Shown here piece after piece: positions 1-5,123 of a stretch of 5,123 bases of DNA. The stretch is from JBMNNU01 sp050942695 (GTDB lineage: Bacteria; Chloroflexota; UBA6077). Every line of letters starts with the position of its first letter. Position 1 is the first letter of the stretch. The position numbers and the translations under genes are program-made. The stretch covers positions 1 to 5,123 of the forward strand of contig JBMNNU010000242.1 in assembly GCA_050942695.1 (NCBI GenBank), written 5' to 3'. The notes beneath the pieces are model-generated. The model saw only the letters and a list, made by a program, of their open reading frames with translations, ran no database searches and was not told the DNA's origin.

Positions 1-830
1 TTCTGTCTGCTGGCGTGATACCAAGGAAGCAGGTACCGCTCCGTAAGGGAGGCTAAAGCGAACAGAGCGATACCCATGGCCGACAGCAGCACGATAGCGG
101 CAAACACACGCGCTGTCTGGAATTGGGATGCCGATCGTACCATGAAGTAGCCCAGGCCGGAGCTTGCTCCCACCCATTCCCCCATCACGGCGCCGATGAC
201 ACTCACGGCAATGGCTACCTTGGTGCCTGATAACAGAAAGGGAAGTGACGCGGGGAACTGGGCTTTGGCGAAGATTTGCCAGCGTGTAGATCCGAAGGTA
301 CGCATCAGGCTTACTAGCTCCGGGTCAACCGAACGGAGCCCGTCGACCATGTTCACGCAGATAGGGAAGAAGCAGATCAACGCCACAACCATCACCTTCG
401 GTAGCAATCCATAACCAAACCAGATGAGCAGGATCGGCGCTATTGCGACTACGGGAATAGTCTGAGATGCGATTACGAAGGGATAGATCGCTCGCTCCAG
501 GGTTTTGGAATAGGCGATAGCTACAGCGAGTGTGACTCCAGCTATCAGAGACAGGATGAATCCAATCGTTACTTCCTGAAAGGTAACCCAACTGTGGCCG
601 AGTAACAGCTCGCTGGATGTAACTACCGCTTCGGCGATATCGACCGGGGATGGTAGCAGCCATCGTGGGACTTGTAGAACGGTAGCAGCAACTTGCCAGA
701 CAAGTAGTATGGCGCTAACAAGACTGAGAGGCGGTAGCCACTCTGTGGCGATTCTTCTTTCCCCATTCGATCTAACCTGTCTCGATCGTAGCGACTCTTG
801 CTGTTCAGCTTGGGTGGAACGGCTTACCAC
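1..830 (-). CDS. thiX: ABC transporter permease, NitT/TauT family, probably thiamin-precursor importer (3' end cut by window)
   Basis: Inner-membrane subunit of an ABC importer. 276 codons are visible from a GTG at 830-828 and the frame is still open at base 1; family members are about 250-280 aa, so only a few residues should be missing. The protein is very hydrophobic, with membrane segments at roughly residues 35-52, 86-107, 117-137, 143-161, 199-217 and 245-262. The EAA-type cytoplasmic loop that docks on the ATPase lies at about 174-195 (LMRTFGSTRWQIFAKAQFPA), followed by the family-typical GEWVGASSGLGYFM. The GTG start is chosen because GGAGGG (841-836) lies 5 nt upstream and because it overlaps the ATPase stop codon (GTGGTAA), a sign of translational coupling; no ATG lies in frame near the N-terminus. 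The TPP riboswitch upstream of the ATPase gene suggests uptake of a thiamin pyrimidine precursor (ThiXYZ type) rather than taurine or sulfonates. Substrate identity is inference. Confidence 0.88.
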   Translation of the reverse strand, partial: MVSRSTQAEQQESLRSRQVRSNGERRIATEWLPPLSLVSAILLVWQVAATVLQVPRWLLPSPVDIAEAVVTSSELLLGHSWVTFQEVTIGFILSLIAGVTLAVAIAYSKTLERAIYPFVIASQTIPVVAIAPILLIWFGYGLLPKVMVVALICFFPICVNMVDGLRSVDPELVSLMRTFGSTRWQIFAKAQFPASLPFLLSGTKVAIAVSVIGAVMGEWVGASSGLGYFMVRSASQFQTARVFAAIVLLSAMGIALFALASLTERYLLPWYHASRQ

Positions 831-1645
831 CTCGACCCTCCAGCTAGCTCCATCTCTGCCGCCCGATGTGTTTCCTCCCTGATAGCGGCTAGAAGGACTT
901 GTTTGTGCCGCACGAAGTCATGCGACGTAACCATTTCGAAGTGTCGGGGTCTGGGAAGGTCGATCTCTCGCACCAGCTTGACACGGGCTGGGCGCGCCGT
1001 CAGCGCGTACACTCGGTCGGACAACAGCACAGCCTCGTCGACATCGTGGGTGATGAATATGATCGTTTTGCGGAGGTTGCCCCACAGCTCGAGTAACCAT
1101 TCCTGCATACTTGAGCGCGTGAGCGCGTCCAGCGCTCCAAAGGGTTCATCCAGCAAGAGGATTTCCCGGTTGGTCAGGACAGTTCTTAAAAAGGCGGCAC
1201 GTTGCCGCATTCCCCCCGAAAGGGTTGCGGGATAAGCGTTTTCGAACCCCTTGAGGCCAAACAGGTCGAAGAGAGCTATCGCGTTCTCGCGCGCTTCTCT
1301 TCTGGAGACACCCTGGATCTCCAAGCCCAAGATGGCGTTATCTAGAACGGTTCTCCATGGCATAAGGAGGTCTTTTTGGGGCATGAAGGCAACCTTGCCC
1401 AGGAGATTCTCGGCGAAGTGCCCGTCGAAACGGATAGATCCAGAGACCGGCTGTTGGAGCCCGGCGATTACGTTTAAGAGTGTGCTCTTGCCGCAACCGC
1501 TGGGGCCGATAAGTGAAACGAATTCCCCCTCCATAGCGTAGAGATTGATAGACTCCAGGACCGGGAGGGGACCTTCGCGTGTCGGGAAGTCGACACATAT
1601 CCCGTCCATCGCGATTTTTGGCTGCGCTGCTGCAGGGGTTACCAA
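824..1645 (-). CDS. thiZ: ABC transporter ATP-binding protein, NitT/TauT/SsuB family, probably thiamin-precursor importer
   Basis: Cytoplasmic ATPase that powers the adjacent permease. From a TTG start at 1645 the product is 273 aa, normal for the family. All nucleotide-binding motifs are intact: Walker A GPSGCGKST (47-55, Lys53), Q-loop MPQKD (Gln90), signature LSGGMRQR (142-149), Walker B ILLLDEP (Asp166, Glu167), D-loop GALD (170-173) and H-loop His200 in ITHD. MPW after the Q-loop and the DEPFGALDALTR block are typical of the SsuB/TauB/ThiZ branch. The frame is open back to a TTG at 1672, but that codon sits in the U-tract of the riboswitch terminator and has no ribosome site. TTG at 1645 has GAGG (1657-1654) 8 nt upstream and leaves about 8 residues before the first beta strand. 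An ATG at 1609 has no Shine-Dalgarno and would cut into that strand. The function assignment to thiamin-precursor uptake rests on the riboswitch. Confidence 0.92.
   Translation of the reverse strand: MVTPAAAQPKIAMDGICVDFPTREGPLPVLESINLYAMEGEFVSLIGPSGCGKSTLLNVIAGLQQPVSGSIRFDGHFAENLLGKVAFMPQKDLLMPWRTVLDNAILGLEIQGVSRREARENAIALFDLFGLKGFENAYPATLSGGMRQRAAFLRTVLTNREILLLDEPFGALDALTRSSMQEWLLELWGNLRKTIIFITHDVDEAVLLSDRVYALTARPARVKLVREIDLPRPRHFEMVTSHDFVRHKQVLLAAIREETHRAAEMELAGGSRW
836..841 (-). promoter_or_regulatory. Shine-Dalgarno that fixes the permease GTG start
   Basis: GGAGGG on the minus strand lies inside the last codons of the ATPase gene, 5 nt before the GTG at 830-828. It is the reason for choosing this non-ATG start. 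Confidence 0.7.
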
Positions 1646-1653
1646 ACCGATAG

Positions 1654-1657
1654 CCTC
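1654..1657 (-). promoter_or_regulatory. Shine-Dalgarno favouring the TTG-1645 start of the ATPase
   Basis: GAGG on the minus strand is 8 nt before TTG 1645-1643. It lies downstream of the terminator U-tract, so it is present only in read-through transcripts. It is a short match and the start is therefore not certain. Confidence 0.45.
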
Positions 1658-1670
1658 ACGACGATAAAAC

Positions 1671-1702
1671 AAAAAAACGGTGCTGGCCGGGATGCCAGCA
1701 CC
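1671..1702 (-). terminator. Rho-independent terminator, expression platform of the TPP riboswitch
   Basis: On the minus strand GGTGCTGGC (1702-1694), a 6-nt loop (1693-1688) and GCCAGCACC (1687-1679) form a perfect 9-bp GC-rich hairpin. One G separates it from TTTTTTT (1677-1671), then GTTTT. It lies between the aptamer and the ATPase start codon, exactly where an attenuator of a TPP-repressed operon belongs. Confidence 0.93.
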
Positions 1703-1708
1703 TCTCGT

Positions 1709-1728
1709 GAAACTCCTGTTACAGTTTC
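1709..1728 (-). promoter_or_regulatory. Anti-P1 hairpin, likely part of the antiterminator
   Basis: GAAACT (1728-1723) and AGTTTC (1714-1709) on the minus strand form a perfect 6-bp stem with an 8-nt loop. The stem and loop use the bases of the 3' strand of aptamer helix P1 (1725-1718), so the hairpin and P1 exclude each other. It is flanked by GCCAGCGT (1738-1731) and GTGCTGGC (1701-1694), which can pair around it (6 Watson-Crick plus 2 G-U pairs) and would remove the 5' arm of the terminator. Pairing was found by eye; no energies were computed. Confidence 0.6.
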
Positions 1729-1821
1729 CTACGCTGGCATTACCCAGGTCAGGTTCGACGGTCGGTGGCGGAAAAGGCCACCATCTCAGCCCGGCTATCC
1801 CCGAGCCCCCGTTACTCTAAC
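1718..1821 (-). ncRNA. TPP riboswitch aptamer (THI box)
   Basis: A cis-acting leader that binds thiamin pyrophosphate. On the minus strand the invariant blocks are present in order: ACGGGGG, CTGAGA, GAACCTGA, CTGGGTAATGCCAGCG and TAGGAA. Helices can be traced. P1 pairs GTTAGAGT (1821-1814) with ACTGTAAC (1725-1718), with one G-G mismatch. P2 pairs ACGG with CCGT. P3 pairs GCTCGG with CCGGGC around GGATAG and leads straight into TGAGA. A variable-arm hairpin GGTGGC/GCCACC follows. P4/P5 contains CTGG/CCAG around GTAAT. The placement about 70 nt upstream of an ABC ATPase start, with an intrinsic terminator between, indicates control by transcription termination: high TPP switches the transporter operon off. 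Confidence 0.97.
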
Positions 1822-1848
1822 GATCTGATCCTGTCGGATGTGTAGCCC

Positions 1849-1877
1849 AGGGTAACAGCAGCCGCCGCCGCTGTCAA
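1849..1877 (-). promoter_or_regulatory. Sigma70-type promoter of the thiamin-transporter operon
   Basis: A perfect -35 box TTGACA (1877-1872), a 17-bp spacer and a -10 box TACCCT (1854-1849; first, second and last bases match TATAAT) lie on the minus strand. Transcription would start near 1842, about 20 nt before the 5' strand of aptamer P1, which is a sensible leader length. The weak -10 is the reason for caution. Confidence 0.6.
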
Positions 1878-2136
1878 GCTTTATAGCGGCTGTCAGGCCA
1901 GGTTCTTGCAGAATAATTAAGATGGCCGGCTGATAAGAATGCAGAATAGCTATATCATCCTATCGGTTGTATCGGCTTGCCAGGGACCTTTAGGATAATT
2001 TGCTCATTATTAACCCCTTGCCGACCACAGTACGCTACAACATAAGCGACACGGTTGGGACTATTAACGCGGACCGCGGATGTGGATGTTGTTAGGCGGG
2101 GAGCTAGTAGCAGTTTGATAGCCATGTGGGAGGTAT
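1878..2136. other. Divergent intergenic region, no gene seen
   Basis: No credible reading frame is present between the promoter of the minus-strand operon and the response regulator. The stretch is locally AT-rich around 1905-2015. It holds a small inverted repeat ATAAT (1995-1999) / ATTAT (2006-2010) with a 6-nt spacer, and a weak plus-strand promoter-like pair TTGTAT (1967-1972), 18 bp, TAGGAT (1991-1996). CGCGG appears twice around 2068-2079. None of these is convincing alone. The promoter of the response regulator must lie here or within the region just upstream of 2128. Confidence 0.5.
2128..2133 (+). promoter_or_regulatory. Shine-Dalgarno of the response regulator; bears on start choice
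   Basis: GGGAGG is only 3 nt before ATG 2137 but 6 nt before the in-frame GTG 2140. The spacing fits the GTG better; the two choices differ by one residue. Confidence 0.65.
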
Positions 2137-2514
2137 ATGGTGAAAACGGTCATGGTGATCGACGACGACGTGGCTACCCTGGATATGATTGATGCCGTGT
2201 TATCAGAAGCCGGATACCGGACGGTGCTGTTACCTACGAGCGAGGATGTTCCCGAAAAGGTAGCCAGTGAGAAGCCCGACCTAATTCTGCTGGATATTCT
2301 TATCGAACCCAAACATGGAATGGAGGTATTGGAATCGCTATCCGAGATGCGAAATGCTCCCCCAGTCATACTCATCTCCGCTGCCGTTCGTGGCGTCAAG
2401 GAGATGCACAATATCGCCAAAGGTTTGGGTTGCTACGACTTCATCGAAAAGCCATTCGATGTAGACGACCTTCTCGCTACAGTGGAAGGCGCTCTGGAGA
2501 AGGAGAGGGTATAG
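2137..2514 (+). CDS. Single-domain (CheY-like) response regulator
   Basis: A 125-aa receiver domain with no output domain. It is expected to be phosphorylated by a histidine kinase and to act by protein-protein contact or as a phosphate sink. All receiver landmarks are visible: the acidic pocket Asp9/Asp10 in VIDDD, the phosphoacceptor Asp53 in LILLDI, the switch Ser81 in ILISAA, and Lys105 in IEKPF, with the KPF motif typical of receivers. The length matches a bare receiver and the stop is immediate after the last helix, so this does not look like a truncated two-domain protein. No kinase gene is in the window. It is followed 102 bp later by a phosphofructokinase gene on the same strand with its own candidate promoter, so a functional link is unproven. 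ATG 2137 is listed; GTG 2140 is at least as likely from ribosome-site spacing. Confidence 0.93.
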   Translation: MVKTVMVIDDDVATLDMIDAVLSEAGYRTVLLPTSEDVPEKVASEKPDLILLDILIEPKHGMEVLESLSEMRNAPPVILISAAVRGVKEMHNIAKGLGCYDFIEKPFDVDDLLATVEGALEKERV

Positions 2515-2544
2515 GAATTCCTTAGGAAAAACAGGCGACTGCAA

Positions 2545-2573
2545 TTCACCTTTAGCTCTTCAACCGCTACAAT
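2545..2573 (+). promoter_or_regulatory. Candidate sigma70 promoter of the phosphofructokinase gene
   Basis: TTCACC (2545-2550, 4 of 6 matches to TTGACA), a 17-bp spacer and TACAAT (2568-2573, 5 of 6 matches to TATAAT). Transcription would begin near 2580, giving a leader of about 37 nt. This would let the gene be expressed separately from the response regulator. Confidence 0.45.
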
Positions 2574-2616
2574 GTCAGCACTCAATAGTAAATTCTCTTG
2601 GGAGGCGTAGGATACG

Positions 2617-3828
2617 GTGGCTGAAGCGTTGCGGGGGAAGCTGCTGGTAGGGCAATCTGGCGGATGTACGGCTGTGATCAACAGCAGCTTGGTGGGCGTG
2701 ATCGAAGAGGCTTTCCGCCATAAGGAGATAACCGGCGTGCTGGGTGCGCTCCACGGCGTGCAGGGACTGCTCCATGGCGGGATCGTAGACCTGAGTATCG
2801 AGAGTAAATCCACATTGAGGCTCATACAGAAAACCCCTTCCGCTGCACTGGGCTCCTGCCGATACAAGCTCCAGGAGGGCGATCTGGAGCGGTTGATCCA
2901 CATCTTCCGCCAGCATAACGTTCGCTACTTCCTCTACATTGGGGGCAACGACTCCGCCGATACCTCCCACAGGCTCGCGGTGGCCGCCGATGAGATTGGG
3001 TATGAGCTACGGGTAATGGCTGTGCCCAAGACCATCGACAACGATCTTCCGGAAACCGACCACTGCCCGGGCTACGGCTCCATAGCCCGATTCGTCGCGC
3101 AAAGCACAATAGACGCTGGCATGGACACGGAGGCTATGCGCCAGTACGATCCGGTGAAGATTATCGAGGTGATGGGCCGCAACGCAGGCTGGGTAGCTGC
3201 CGCGAGCGCTCTCGGTAAACAGAGCCCTCTGGATGCTCCACATCTCATCTACTTCCCCGAGGTCCCTTTTGACGAGCAGCAGTTTTTGAAAGACGTACAG
3301 AGGGTGCATGGGGAGATAGGGTATGTGGTGGTGGTGCTGAGTGAAACGATTCGGGACGAGGCAGGTAGCAGGGTGGGCAGCGAGAAGCCCTATTTCGTCG
3401 ATTCTTTCGGCCATGGCTATTACGATAGCCCAGCCGCCTATCTATGTCGGCTCGTTGCCAGAGAGCTAGGGCTGAGAGCAAGATTCGATAAACCCGGCAC
3501 CATTCAGCGAATGTCCATGGCCTTGGCCTCTCCTGTAGATTTGAACGAAGCTTATGAGGTTGGGAAAATGGCCGTGCGCTACGCTGCCGGGGGACAAAGC
3601 GACCGGATGATGATCATCGTTAGAGAGCCTGGCCGGGTATACCGATGTACTGTCGATTCTGTCCCTCTAGCGAGGGTTGCCAATATCGAGCGACGGCTGC
3701 CCGTCGAGTTCATCTCCACCGAAGGCAACTTCGTAACCCCCAGCTTCCTGGAATATGCTCGACCTCTCATCGGTGGCCCACTTCTTCCCTATGCTCGGCT
3801 AAGAAAAGTGCCGTGCCCTGCATCCTGA
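2617..3828 (+). CDS. 6-phosphofructokinase, pyrophosphate-type active site
   Basis: A PfkA-superfamily enzyme (403 aa) that phosphorylates fructose 6-phosphate to fructose 1,6-bisphosphate in the cytoplasm. Motifs in order: GQSGG (12-16) near the phosphate-donor site, GGNDS (109-113), PKTIDND (137-143, catalytic Asp141), MGRNAGW (186-192) and KPGTIQR (292-298), which contacts the sugar phosphate. Classical ATP enzymes have GGDGS and PGTIDND. Asp at the fourth place of GGNDS and Lys138 in PKTIDND are the pair associated with pyrophosphate as phosphoryl donor, so a diphosphate-fructose-6-phosphate 1-phosphotransferase, reversible in vivo, is the likelier reading. Some enzymes of this clade have been annotated simply as PFK, so donor choice needs assay. 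The start is GTG 2617: an in-frame TAG at 2608-2610 excludes anything further upstream. GGGAGG (2600-2605) is 11 nt away, slightly long, and AGGA (2609-2612) is closer. Confidence 0.93.
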   Translation: MAEALRGKLLVGQSGGCTAVINSSLVGVIEEAFRHKEITGVLGALHGVQGLLHGGIVDLSIESKSTLRLIQKTPSAALGSCRYKLQEGDLERLIHIFRQHNVRYFLYIGGNDSADTSHRLAVAADEIGYELRVMAVPKTIDNDLPETDHCPGYGSIARFVAQSTIDAGMDTEAMRQYDPVKIIEVMGRNAGWVAAASALGKQSPLDAPHLIYFPEVPFDEQQFLKDVQRVHGEIGYVVVVLSETIRDEAGSRVGSEKPYFVDSFGHGYYDSPAAYLCRLVARELGLRARFDKPGTIQRMSMALASPVDLNEAYEVGKMAVRYAAGGQSDRMMIIVREPGRVYRCTVDSVPLARVANIERRLPVEFISTEGNFVTPSFLEYARPLIGGPLLPYARLRKVPCPAS

Positions 3829-3846
3829 GAACAGGGTAGCAGGCAC
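3813..3846 (+). other. Imperfect hairpin over the end of the phosphofructokinase gene
   Basis: GTGCC-C-TGC (3813-3821) pairs with GCAGGCAC (3839-3846) with one bulged base, and CCTG (3824-3827) pairs with CAGG (3832-3835) around an AGAA tetraloop. The stop codon TGA is inside it. There is no T-tract after it, so it is not a canonical intrinsic terminator; it could protect the 3' end or cause a pause. Confidence 0.4.
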
Positions 3847-3854
3847 AAGGAAAT

Positions 3855-3910
3855 AGCTATCAGCTATCAGCCGTCAGCTTTCAGCTATAAGCCATCAGCC
3901 ATCAGCACTC
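3855..3910 (+). repeat. Degenerate heptanucleotide tandem repeat, 8 units, consensus AGCYATC
   Basis: Eight consecutive 7-base units lie between the phosphofructokinase and prs genes: AGCTATC, AGCTATC, AGCCGTC, AGCTTTC, AGCTATA, AGCCATC, AGCCATC, AGCACTC. The first two units of the array are identical to each other, as are the sixth and seventh. The 7-base rhythm fades into 3911-3931 (AGAACAG, GACTCAG, GACTAAC). Similar intergenic heptamer arrays are known in several bacterial groups as short tandemly repeated repetitive sequences. Function is unknown; the array ends just before the prs start. Confidence 0.85.
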
Positions 3911-3938
3911 AGAACAGGACTCAGGACTAACGTCTGGC

Positions 3939-4925
3939 ATGGCGAGTGCAACGAGCCGAGCGCAAATGGATCTGAGACTCTACTGCGGCTCGGCTAACCC
4001 GGAGTTGGGCAGAGCGATGGCGGCCAAGCTCCGAACCCCCTTGAGCAAGCGCAAACTCCAGCGCTTCGCCGATGGGGAGGTGCATGTACGGCTGGATGAG
4101 TCTGTCCGAGGCGACGATGTATACATCCTCCAGTCCACCAGCCCACCCGTAGACCAGCACTTGATGGAGTTGCTGGTGATGATAGACGCTTGCCGCCGAG
4201 CCGCTGCCGGCCGGATAACGGCGATCATCCCCTATTTCGGTTACTCGCGGCAGGAGAAGAAGTCTACGGGACGGGAGCCGATCACCGCCAGGCTGGTGGC
4301 GGACCTGCTGGACTGCGCCGGAGCCGACAGGGTCGTATCGGTGGATCTCCACGCCCCGGCCACTCAGGGGTTTTTCAACATCGAGATGGACCATCTCACA
4401 GCCGTGCAGATCCTGGTAGAGCATCTGAAGCGACACCGAGGAGAAGATCGCGTGATCGTCTCTCCGGATACTGGGCGGGTTAAGCTGGCAGAGAAATACG
4501 CTCACGGCCTGAACCTGCCTCTTGTGGTGCTACATAAGCAGAGGTCTGAGACCGGCCGGGTGCAGGTTAGGCGGGTGATCGGCGATGTGCAAGGCCGGCG
4601 CCCCATCGTGATCGATGACATGATCACTACAGGGGGAACCATCGACGAAGCTGTGGAGACGCTTGTCGCTGCCGGAGCAGTACCGGAGGTAACGGTTGCG
4701 GCCACACATGGGCTTCTTGTGGGTAAGGCGATGGACCGGTTGGCCAATCCGGCTATCGCTGAGGTTGTTGTCACCGATACCGTTCGCATTCCCCCGGAGA
4801 AGCGGGTGCCGAAACTCCGAATAGTCTCGGTGGCGGGATTGTTGGCAGAGGCAACCCGCCGACTAAACGATGAGCGCTCAATTAGCGTCCTATTCACCGA
4901 CCAATACGATCATCATCCAGTGTAA
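3939..4925 (+). CDS. prs: Ribose-phosphate pyrophosphokinase (PRPP synthetase)
   Basis: Makes 5-phosphoribosyl 1-pyrophosphate from ribose 5-phosphate and ATP for purine, pyrimidine, His, Trp and NAD synthesis. With ATG 3939 the product is 328 aa. Class I landmarks are all visible: CGSANPEL (16-23), FADGE (43-47), YSRQEKK (102-108) in the ATP-site region, DLHAPATQGFF (136-146), VSPDTG (174-179), the flexible-loop catalytic pair Lys200/Arg202, the PRPP-binding loop VIDDMITTGGT (224-234), and the C-terminal SVAGLLAEA...SISVLF. Start choice is open: ATG 3966 (residue 10) gives MDLRLYCGSANPEL, the usual N-terminus and a 319-aa protein closer to family length, while ATG 3939 adds nine residues directly after the heptamer-repeat spacer. 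Neither has a good Shine-Dalgarno. The gene ends 5 nt before mutM and probably shares its transcript. Confidence 0.96.
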   Translation: MASATSRAQMDLRLYCGSANPELGRAMAAKLRTPLSKRKLQRFADGEVHVRLDESVRGDDVYILQSTSPPVDQHLMELLVMIDACRRAAAGRITAIIPYFGYSRQEKKSTGREPITARLVADLLDCAGADRVVSVDLHAPATQGFFNIEMDHLTAVQILVEHLKRHRGEDRVIVSPDTGRVKLAEKYAHGLNLPLVVLHKQRSETGRVQVRRVIGDVQGRRPIVIDDMITTGGTIDEAVETLVAAGAVPEVTVAATHGLLVGKAMDRLANPAIAEVVVTDTVRIPPEKRVPKLRIVSVAGLLAEATRRLNDERSISVLFTDQYDHHPV

Positions 4926-4930
4926 TCGAA

Positions 4931-5123
4931 ATGCCCGAGCTCCCTGAGGTGGAAACCATAAAAAACGACCTGAGGTCTACGGTGCTCGGGCGACGCATAG
5001 TGGGGGTTTACGTTATCGACCCGAGGCTGGTGGTGTATCCCTCTTTGCGAGACTTCGAGATGGGGCTTCAGGGGCAACGGATCGTCGGTGTCGACCGGCG
5101 CGCTAAGTATCTGCTGCTACGGC
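4931..5123 (+). CDS. mutM: Formamidopyrimidine-DNA glycosylase (Fpg/MutM), N-terminal part
   Basis: Base-excision repair enzyme that removes 8-oxoguanine and formamidopyrimidines and nicks the abasic site. Only the first 64 codons are inside the window. The start MPELPEVET is diagnostic: after Met removal Pro2 is the Schiff-base nucleophile and Glu3 assists. RRAKYLLLR at 56-64 carries the conserved beta-hairpin Lys59, equivalent to Lys57 of the E. coli enzyme. The helix-two-turn-helix and zinc finger would lie beyond the right edge. ATG 4931 comes 5 nt after the prs stop and has no clear Shine-Dalgarno, so its translation is probably coupled to prs. MutM rather than Nei (endonuclease VIII) is indicated by PELPEVET, since Nei proteins usually begin PEGPE. 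Confidence 0.95.
   Translation, partial: MPELPEVETIKNDLRSTVLGRRIVGVYVIDPRLVVYPSLRDFEMGLQGQRIVGVDRRAKYLLLR

Noticed and set aside
325..663. 112-codon minus-strand open frame inside the permease region
   Set aside because: It is in another frame from the permease, whose own frame encodes a recognisable membrane protein with an EAA loop across the same bases.
798..1235. 145-codon plus-strand open frame opposite the ATPase gene
   Set aside because: It is Ser/Arg-rich low-quality protein antisense to an ABC ATPase with every motif intact; a shadow frame.
1679..1702. Hairpin read as a plus-strand terminator
   Set aside because: No plus-strand gene lies upstream, and the T-tract follows the hairpin only on the minus strand, in line with the riboswitch.
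1967..1996. TTGTAT / TAGGAT pair as the response-regulator promoter
   Set aside because: Both boxes are poor matches with an 18-bp spacer and the distance to the gene is over 130 bp; mentioned only within the intergenic entry.
2513..2522. Palindrome AGGAATTCCT after the response regulator as a terminator
   Set aside because: It is a 10-base perfect palindrome with no loop and no T-tract; not enough for a terminator or a convincing operator.
3855..3931. Repeat array as a possible CRISPR
   Set aside because: Units are 7 bases with no spacers, and no cas genes are near; it is a simple tandem repeat.
3927..4505. 192-codon minus-strand open frame opposite prs
   Set aside because: Antisense shadow of prs with no recognisable domain and no ribosome site that stands out; prs motifs are complete across the same stretch.

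Overview
The window (5123 bp, moderately GC-rich) is an ordinary bacterial chromosomal segment with two divergent halves. Nothing in it is diagnostic of a phylum. The single-domain response regulator, the PKTIDND-type phosphofructokinase, the heptanucleotide repeat and the frequent GTG/TTG starts would fit an uncultured Chloroflexota-like or other deep-branching bacterium. That assignment is a weak inference. No mobile elements, tRNA, rRNA or CRISPR arrays were recognised.

Left half, minus strand (about 1-1880): a thiamin-pyrophosphate-controlled import operon. Reading right to left there is a sigma70-like promoter, a complete THI-box (TPP) riboswitch, a Rho-independent terminator, the ABC ATPase gene and the ABC permease gene, whose last codons run off the left edge. 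The two genes overlap by 7 nt. The proteins belong to the NitT/TauT/SsuBC transporter family. With the riboswitch this points to ThiZ and ThiX of a thiamin-pyrimidine precursor importer. The substrate-binding protein (ThiY-like) is not in the window and would be expected just beyond the left edge.

Centre (about 1880-2136): a divergent intergenic region of about 260 bp with only weak promoter-like elements.

Right half, plus strand (2137-5123): a single-domain CheY-like response regulator; a 403-aa phosphofructokinase of the pyrophosphate-type active-site class; a 110-bp spacer holding a degenerate 7-bp tandem repeat; ribose-phosphate pyrophosphokinase (prs); and, 5 nt later, the start of formamidopyrimidine-DNA glycosylase (mutM/fpg), cut by the right edge. 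PFK and Prs both act in central sugar-phosphate metabolism. Prs and MutM are probably co-transcribed.

The best-supported regulatory story is the riboswitch. The aptamer helices P1-P5 can be traced, and the 3' strands of P1 and P4/P5 can be taken into an alternative hairpin that would destroy the terminator. This gives a coherent TPP-dependent transcription-attenuation model. I see no clearly novel biological system; the heptamer repeat, the start-codon questions and the orphan receiver are the items worth a second look.
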